Shown here: positions 59,962 through 61,461 of the stretch, piece after piece
How positions within the stretch are numbered: position 1 is the first letter of the stretch
Layout: every line of letters starts with the position of its first letter
NCBI GenBank assembly: GCA_002505345.1
Contig: DAUY01000003.1
Coordinates: 1-61,461 of the forward strand
From: Methanomassiliicoccaceae archaeon UBA370
Lineage (GTDB): Archaea > Thermoplasmatota > Thermoplasmata > Methanomassiliicoccales > Methanomethylophilaceae
Direction of reading: 5' to 3'
Length of the DNA stretch: 61,461 nt
Notes under the pieces: generated by a model
Seen by the model: only the letters and a program-made list of their open reading frames with translations
Database searches by the model: none
Told to the model about the DNA's origin: nothing
Program-made: the position numbers and the translations under genes

Positions 59962-60765
59962 TTAAAACGGTGATTTCGCCATTGCCGCCGACATCTCGTC
60001 GGTGTCGGTCCCGATGTATTTGAGGGTCATGGCCGTCGATTCGTGTCCCATTATTCTTGCCAAGGTTACAATGTCGACCTTTGCGACATAGTACATCGTA
60101 CGGCCGAACGTGCGGCGTAACGTGTGGTTAGAAAAATGGAAGCCGAGCGCCTCCCTCAATGGAATGATAATGCGGCGGTCCCATCCCCATCCTTCGGATG
60201 AGAATGCGCCTATGCGACCGCCTAACTGATTTGCGATGAACAGTTCCTCGGGTTCCTGCGTCGATGGGCGACGTTTCCGTGCGATTCTGACGACTGCGGC
60301 ACGGTCTGCGAGATAATCGTCGATGAGGCCTGCGGTCTGCCTGTGGAAGGGAACGGGACGCCATTTACCGCCACCACGGCCCTTGCCCAGGACACGGATG
60401 TGATTGGCCTCTATCTGGGAGAGCTTCATGCTGAGGCATTCCCCGCGCCGAAGTCCGAGGCAGAGCTCGAAATGCACGGCAAGAGCCTGCAGCGAGTCCA
60501 TAGGATGCAACAAAAGCTGTTCGGACTGCTCGAATGTCAGCCAATCGACGTTCGGACTGTCGGAATTCGGCCATCGTATGTGCATTTTTCCGATCGCGTT
60601 GTTGTCGTAGTAGCGCATGATCTGATTCAGCGCGAAAATGTAGCCCTTCTGCGTGTGGAATGAAAAATTCCGCCTTGGAAATTCATCGAAGAGGAGCCAT
60701 CGTATATCCGGCTCGGATATACTATATGGCAAGGTGGGCCTCTCCCCTTCCTCGAGGACTGCCAT
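59962..60765 (-). CDS. tyrosine recombinase with truncated or frame-broken N-terminus
   Basis: The 267-residue frame from ATG 60765 has the catalytic Arg in LCLGLRRGECLSMKLSQ, Lys in GKGRGGGKWRPVPF, HTLRRTFGRT (HxxR), GHESTAMTLKYIG with the nucleophile Tyr. Upstream, the same frame stays open to 60930 and encodes a plausible core-binding domain (RYPISSDGCIKSF, LSPRTIKFYAETQHAV), but without a start codon. A second frame from GTG 60950 (SGKHLSSRPAEATLG) could be joined to it at a G6 run, so the gene looks broken, or mis-sequenced there. Attachment at tRNA-Gln is suggested. Confidence 0.8.
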   Translation of the reverse strand: MAVLEEGERPTLPYSISEPDIRWLLFDEFPRRNFSFHTQKGYIFALNQIMRYYDNNAIGKMHIRWPNSDSPNVDWLTFEQSEQLLLHPMDSLQALAVHFELCLGLRRGECLSMKLSQIEANHIRVLGKGRGGGKWRPVPFHRQTAGLIDDYLADRAAVVRIARKRRPSTQEPEELFIANQLGGRIGAFSSEGWGWDRRIIIPLREALGFHFSNHTLRRTFGRTMYYVAKVDIVTLARIMGHESTAMTLKYIGTDTDEMSAAMAKSPF

Positions 60766-60886
60766 GACGGCATGTTGCGTTTCAGCGTAGAATTTGATCG
60801 TCCTCGGGGATAGCGCCGTCTCTGTCTCCAGATGATTCGTGAACGATTTGATACAGCCGTCCGAGGATATGGGGTAGCGGCTCGTT

Positions 60887-61461
60887 TCAGGCCCCCCTGT
60901 GGGCCGAGCGTTGCTTCGGCAGGTCTGGAGCTAAGGTGTTTGCCGGACACGCGATGTCACTCCCGCAAGGGGCGTGTCCGGATAATCTGTCGGTAGAACC
61001 GACAGATCTGAACCGCGCACCCGATGGTGCACCGGTCAGCGTAACATCTCTCGGATATTCTCCCATCTCTATCAAACGCAGCATCACGTGGGATGCCTGC
61101 ATCGCATCCGAGAGCGCCCTATGGGCCTGCACGCCTCCGAGGCGGACGGGATCGTCCGGGCAGAGTGCCGTGTACGATTTCTGGAGTTTCGGCCGCGATG
61201 TGCTTCCATCGTCGAACATGGAGTCGCCGTCGACCATATTGTGGGCGGCCAGCATGACGTCCGGGGCGAGCTCGCAGCGAATTGCCCATGGAGCGTATGA
61301 TAGGAAGTGGCCGAAATCGAAGTTAACATTGTATGAGGTGCAGACATTATAGTTGAGGATCTCGCGGACTTCACGAACGACATCGTCCAGAGGCTTGCCG
61401 GCGGAGACGTCGGAGAGCTTCAGATCGGAGTGGGTGAAGATCCATGCGTTCCTGTCCTCAT
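60887..61461 (-). CDS. DnaQ-type 3'-5' exonuclease, cut by the window end
   Basis: The frame runs from the right edge without start, so its N-terminus (and the first DxE motif) is outside. Visible parts are the second motif SYNVNFDFGHFL and the third motif AHRALSDAMQASHVM, which are ExoII and ExoIII of DEDDh exonucleases. A tail of about 50 residues after EYPRD is not typical. The gene overlaps the open frame of the integrase by about 44 bases. It probably belongs to the second element or flanking genome. Confidence 0.75.
   Translation of the reverse strand, partial: EDRNAWIFTHSDLKLSDVSAGKPLDDVVREVREILNYNVCTSYNVNFDFGHFLSYAPWAIRCELAPDVMLAAHNMVDGDSMFDDGSTSRPKLQKSYTALCPDDPVRLGGVQAHRALSDAMQASHVMLRLIEMGEYPRDVTLTGAPSGARFRSVGSTDRLSGHAPCGSDIACPANTLAPDLPKQRSAHRGA

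Noticed and set aside
1..61461. CRISPR arrays, rRNA genes, riboswitches and insertion sequences
   Set aside because: No regular spaced repeats, rRNA segments, known riboswitch cores or transposase genes were seen.

Overview
The window looks like the chromosome of a methanogenic archaeon of the Thermoplasmata side, most likely Methanomassiliicoccales. This is inferred from gene content: hdrB-hdrC, a complete aksA-D-E-F set for coenzyme B, archaeal ribosomal proteins eL37, eL41 and eS1, LSm, a pyruvoyl arginine decarboxylase, intron-containing tRNA-Trp and tRNA-Met, TATA-box promoters and leaderless starts. No species is assigned.

Layout. 1-3.5 kb: tRNA-Glu, NAD synthetase, a DUF1846 protein, a nitrilase-family hydrolase and tRNA-Ser(GGA). 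3.48-12.66 kb: a 9.2-kb integrated element bounded by a 15-bp direct repeat of the tRNA-Ser 3' end. It carries a tyrosine integrase, a serine recombinase, ribbon-helix-helix regulators, Cys-rich small proteins, an iteron-like region, and a compact cassette of about eight small membrane proteins followed by a Zot/pI-like or FtsK/HerA-like ATPase. It reads as an undescribed provirus, perhaps filamentous or pleomorphic. 12.7-17.3 kb: an Rrf2 regulator with metY, cysK, iscU and iscS (sulfur and Fe-S supply). 17.9-22.8 kb: ACT protein, homoserine dehydrogenase, citramalate synthase, UPF0237 and UPF0210. 23-25.3 kb: a decayed prenyltransferase-repeat gene, intron-bearing tRNA-Trp, a tiny eL41 gene and a tRNA-Arg with a T-loop insertion. 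25.6-32 kb: a full trpEGDC(FB)A operon in which trpF and trpB form one reading frame and trpD lacks a normal start codon. 32-33.4 kb: two Lys-rich microproteins and a TetR repressor sharing an operator motif.

33.4-40.1 kb: tRNA-Ala, purF, eL37, LSm, YkgJ-like protein, pyrC, AMMECR1, a coiled-coil protein and a TRC40/ArsA ATPase, all leftward. 40.5-46.8 kb: a rightward operon of a TPP enzyme, aksA, aksD, aksE, aksF and an aldehyde dehydrogenase, with overlapping stop/start codons at most junctions; the two non-aks genes are candidates for steps after 2-oxosuberate. 47-50.5 kb: tRNA-Met, eS1, hdrB, hdrC and an HTH regulator. 50.5-59.7 kb: hydrogenase maturation protease, M16 peptidase, PAC2 protein, pdaD, zinc-ribbon protein, membrane proteins, a PAPS-reductase/ferredoxin fusion, M50 protease, GlcD-type oxidase and adenylate kinase. 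From tRNA-Gln(CTG) at 59.8 kb a second integrative element appears to begin (integrase with a broken N-terminus, exonuclease cut by the window end).

All functional calls come from reading motifs and neighbours; no database search was run.
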